64,000 nt of DNA from Selaginella tamariscina (Eukaryota > Streptophyta > Lycopodiopsida > Selaginellales > Selaginellaceae). A program made the position numbers and the translations under genes. Each line of letters opens with the position of its first letter. The first letter of the stretch is position 1. The notes under the pieces are model-generated. The model ran no database searches. It saw only the letters and a list, made by a program, of their open reading frames with translations, and was not told the origin of the DNA. The DNA lies in contig PUQB01000143.1 of assembly GCA_003024785.1 (NCBI GenBank), forward strand, positions 412,501-476,500, read 5' to 3'. Shown one piece after another: positions 60,950 through 64,000 of this stretch.

Positions 60950-61152
60950 TGAAAGAGCAGATATATTAAATGAAAATCTGATATTAGTTTACAAAAAACC
61001 CTGCTTATATACAGGAGGTCTCCTGCCACGTGGCACACATGCGACACGTGGCGCTGACACATGGGGGCCAGATCACCACCCATGTGTCACTACGCATGTG
61101 CGTATATACACATGCGTATATACGGTACGTTACTAATATACAGTATCTTACA
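60950..61152 (-). repeat. Gypsy 5' LTR
   Basis: Near-identical to the copy at 56226-56428, differing by small indels. Confidence 0.95.
61003..61050 (-). promoter_or_regulatory. LTR promoter: TATA box and two G-boxes
   Basis: In element sense two CACGTG cores (plus-strand 61045-61050 and 61027-61032, the second within the palindrome GCCACGTGGC) are followed by GTATATAAGCAG. G-boxes bind bZIP and bHLH factors in plants. The same layout is present in the 3' LTR. Function is inferred. Confidence 0.6.
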
Positions 61153-61259
61153 TATTCAATTATTATATAATTTGAATATAAAATGTAAAAGACTCTCAGG
61201 CTAAGGAAAACTAATATTTAATTATTATAAATTTGAACAAAATGCAAAAGACTCTCAAG

Positions 61260-62545
61260 GTTTGTTGACGAACCCTAATGAAAACTATATTTGTCGTTAA
61301 AAATATGAAGATAATGTTGGGTTTACTAGCGAACCCAAGGAAAACTAATATTTAAATATTGCAAATTAGAACACAATACGGAAGACCCTTAGGGTTCACT
61401 AGCGAACCCCAATAAAAATTACATTTATTATTAAAAATCTAGAAGTTTTGGAAGATAGCATTGGTATTTGCCGATGAATGCTACAAGAAAACCATGGGGT
61501 TTGCTGAAAAACTTAAGAAAAAAAATATTGTTAAGATTTCAAAAATGCTGCAAAAAAACTATGGGGTTTGACAACAAACCCTAAAAAAAATAATGTTAAG
61601 ATTTTAAAACACATGGGGTTCGCTAGCAAACCCCAATGAAAATATAATTACTTGTTAATATATTAAAAACACAACAAAAAATGATTGGGGTACAAATCCC
61701 ATTAAAAAAAATTGTTAATATTAAGATTTCAAAACCAATCCAAAAAAACCATGTGAACCCCCCAAAAAAATAAAATTTAATGTTAAGATTTCAAAATAAT
61801 ACAAAAAAAACCATGGGATTCACTAGCGAACCCATTAAGAAAAATGTTAATGTTAAGTTTTCAAAAACATTTCAAAAAAACTCATGGGTTCATGAGCAAA
61901 CCCCCCAAAAAAATAATAAGGTTAAAATTTTAAAAACGCTGCAAAAAAACCGTGACATTCGCCAAAGAACTCATAAAAAAAAAATATAATGTTAAGATTA
62001 AAAATTAAAAAAAAAACCATGAAGCAAACCCCAAAAAGAAAATAATAATAATGTTAAAATAAACCATGGGGTTTGCGGGTGAACTCCTAAAAAAATCAAA
62101 AATAATTTTAAGATTTCAGAAATGCTACAAGAAAACGATGTCTAATAAAAAGATAAAAAAAAAAATTAATGTTAAGATTTTAAAAAACACTAAAAAAAAC
62201 CATGGGGTTCACCAACAAACCCCAAAAAAATAAAATATTAATATTAAGATTTAAAAACGATGCAAAAAAACCATGGGGTTTGCTGGCAAACCCTAAAACT
62301 TAAAGTTAAGATTTTAAAAATGCAAAAAAAAAAAAAAATAGTTGGCAAACCCCAAAAAATAATAATAAATATTAAGATTTCAAAAAATGTTGAAAAAAAC
62401 CATGGGATTTCCCATTAAAAAAATGTTAATGTTAAAATTTCATAAATGATGTAAGAAAACCATGGGATTGGTCAGCAACCTCAAGGAAAAAAAAACATTG
62501 AAAAAAAAACCATGGGGTTCCCCAAAAAACAAAATTATTAATGTT
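61260..62545. repeat. A-rich array with GGGTTYGCTAGCRAACCC palindromes
   Basis: About a dozen or more irregular units of 60-100 bases. Each has a GGGGTT(T/C)GC..GC(A/G)AACCCC imperfect palindrome (best copies near 61,385-61,410, 61,615-61,635 and 62,275-62,295), a poly-A run, and a linker close to AATGTTAAGATTTCAAAA. CCATGGGGTT recurs. No coding capacity. Confidence 0.85.
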
Positions 62546-62559
62546 ATGATTCTGAATAT

Positions 62560-64000
62560 TATTAGTAGGTTTTTTTGGTATAATTATTACTTTTTAAATA
62601 ATGTTTATGCACATGTCAAGCACATACATATGTATCAGAAATTAATTTCATTGTGACATACCCATTCTCTTTTTTAAAATATTATATAATTATATATAAA
62701 AAGCACATATATGAACGTTCGTGTATATCATAATTGTTTTGACATCGTGCAACTTCAACACATTATTTAAATTATAATTATTATTACGGGTTTAGGGATG
62801 AATTGTGAGAAACTAATTGTTGATAATGTTGTTAGCAACACATGTTATTAACAACTTTAAAAACACATTTTTATTTTTAACATGTTAAAACCCATATAAT
62901 TACTATTCATTAAAGAATATATTAGAATCTTTGCTGAAATATAAAGTCACATACTGTAAACATGCTATCAATTATGTTGTAATTTAACGTTCTTAATTGT
63001 TAAATATAGTTTTAATTATGACATGAGAATTGTTAATTATGTTATTATTTAATGTTTTTAATTATTAAATATAATTTTAACTATTACTCTCACTAGGTAA
63101 GAACTGTGACTTAATTAATGTGTGAAATAAGTAAAAAAACATATGACACAATGCTTTGCATAGTGCAAGTCCATTTCACATTGTCAAGGCATAATTGTTG
63201 TTGTGCTACACGTCTTTAATTATCTCCCATCGAGTATATCAGGGTTAGATTATCATTATAGTTTATGATTTTTTACCAAGTTAAAAAGTTGATTTGGGTA
63301 GCTGTTATTGACCTTAATGTAAGATGCAAGTGGTTCAATGCCACACCATGTCTTCTAGCACCAGTTACAAGAATTAACAGGTACGGCATAATAATGCCAA
63401 TGCATGTATGGTTTAATTATGCATAAAATAAAGTCCAACGCTGGGCTTGCATGGCATTGCTAGAGATCATAACATAAACCATGTAAAGAAAAGTTCTTAT
63501 GCATTATATATATAAATAAAGCTCTGGGGTGATTTAGGGTTGTCATATGTGCATGTATATTACATGAAGACTAAATATACTTATTAAAGCACACATATAT
63601 AGTACTATCATATAGTACATATATGTATCTATGTATATGTACTTGTATAAATTATTTGCTATAGATTGTATACATTGTCAATATTCAAATGTCATATTAA
63701 ATAATGAATGAACTTAAATATGTTACTATTACATAATTTTGTTTATTAAGTTAGTATAATATTGGAATAATATAGAGAAAAGAGCATATGTAATTCATGC
63801 ATGTGCTTTACTTTTGTATAACAAATTTGCACCCCTTTTTAATGATGTTCTAATTGTAAATTTAGATATGTATATGAGTCTCCCGGATAAGCACTGTGTT
63901 TTCTGTGTTGATGGTGCATTTATTTGGATCATCACACTCAAGATCACACTGCATAAGTGGTGTTTTGGAACTCTCTCAACAAGGTGGTGCACGGACATAT
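62560..64000. other. AT-rich sequence to the window end
   Basis: No gene supported. A 67-codon minus-strand frame touching the right edge (63998-63795) could be part of an exon but shows no recognisable motif. Confidence 0.5.

Larger units (their letters stand above)
56226..61152 (-). mobile_element. Ty3/gypsy element with ~203-bp LTRs
   Basis: LTRs at 60950-61152 (5') and 56226-56428 (3'), TG..CA ends, few differences between them. The primer site starts TTGGTGGAGAAGTTGGG one base after the LTR, fitting a tRNA ending CCA. A purine tract (AGGGGAGGATAG) precedes the 3' LTR. The order Gag, protease, RT, RNase H, integrase is that of Ty3/gypsy. No chromodomain is visible. No target duplication was found (GACAT left, TATTC right). 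Confidence 0.9.

Noticed and set aside
56221-61157. Target duplication for the third gypsy element
   Set aside because: GACAT on the left and TATTC on the right do not match; shifting the LTR edges by a few bases gives only a 4-base ACAT match that would break the TG..CA ends.
63795-63998. Partial gene at the right window edge
   Set aside because: The 67-codon frame has no recognisable motif and unknown continuation, so I did not list it as a gene.
1-64000. tRNA or rRNA genes
   Set aside because: I scanned by eye for T-arm (GGTTCGAATCC-like) and rRNA signatures and found none convincing; a tRNAscan run would be decisive.

Overview
The window is plant nuclear DNA. The evidence is a complete intron-containing SKIP22/FBXO7-type F-box gene, TTTAGGG telomere-type motifs, a decayed DYW-type pentatricopeptide (PPR) gene and many plant LTR retrotransposons. 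DYW-class PPR genes, large low-gene stretches and the protein families present suit a seed-free land plant such as a fern or lycophyte. That placement is inference; no species is claimed.

Layout. 1-3,970 is a genic island: a 38-codon ORF behind telo-box motifs, then the F-box gene on the minus strand (four exons, one unexplained frame break). 4,908-5,733 is a PIF/Harbinger-type MITE with a TTA target duplication. 6,172-13,529 is a three-LTR chromovirus (minus strand) bounded by one TGTTT duplication. 15,731-17,132 is a broken F-box-like gene. 20,279-30,795 is a decayed Ty1/copia element split by a second chromovirus copy at 23,514-29,688, with a perfect GCTCT duplication. 31,648-34,064 is a PPR-DYW pseudogene built of near-identical 327-bp modules. 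34,876-35,770 is a decayed copy of a gene found again at 41,800-44,939; that gene carries a ParB-like signature. 38,160-39,060 is a MULE transposase remnant and 40,393-41,475 an FCP1/HAD-phosphatase-like gene. 45,237-46,835 and 50,275-50,702 are arrays of an 18-bp perfect palindrome, separated by microsatellites and telomere-like DNA. 50,879-53,605 is a decayed gene of the DUF7869 type with a D...DN...HTHEDID signature. 56,226-61,152 is a third Ty3/gypsy element with short LTRs. 61,260-62,545 is a second palindrome-centred array.

The most interesting signal is in the chromoviruses. The base just after the LTR does not start a tRNA-type primer site. Instead, 13 bases 2-3 nt inside the element are exactly complementary to 13 bases in the LTR that start about 30 nt downstream of a TATA-like box. 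This is the arrangement expected for Tf1/sushi-type self-priming. One element carries a substitution in both partners that keeps the pairing. The second notable signal is the pair of palindrome arrays, whose arms resemble E2F half-sites.

Many coding regions show single-base frame breaks while their domain order stays coherent. Some of these will be true decay and some may be assembly indels; the sequence alone cannot separate them.
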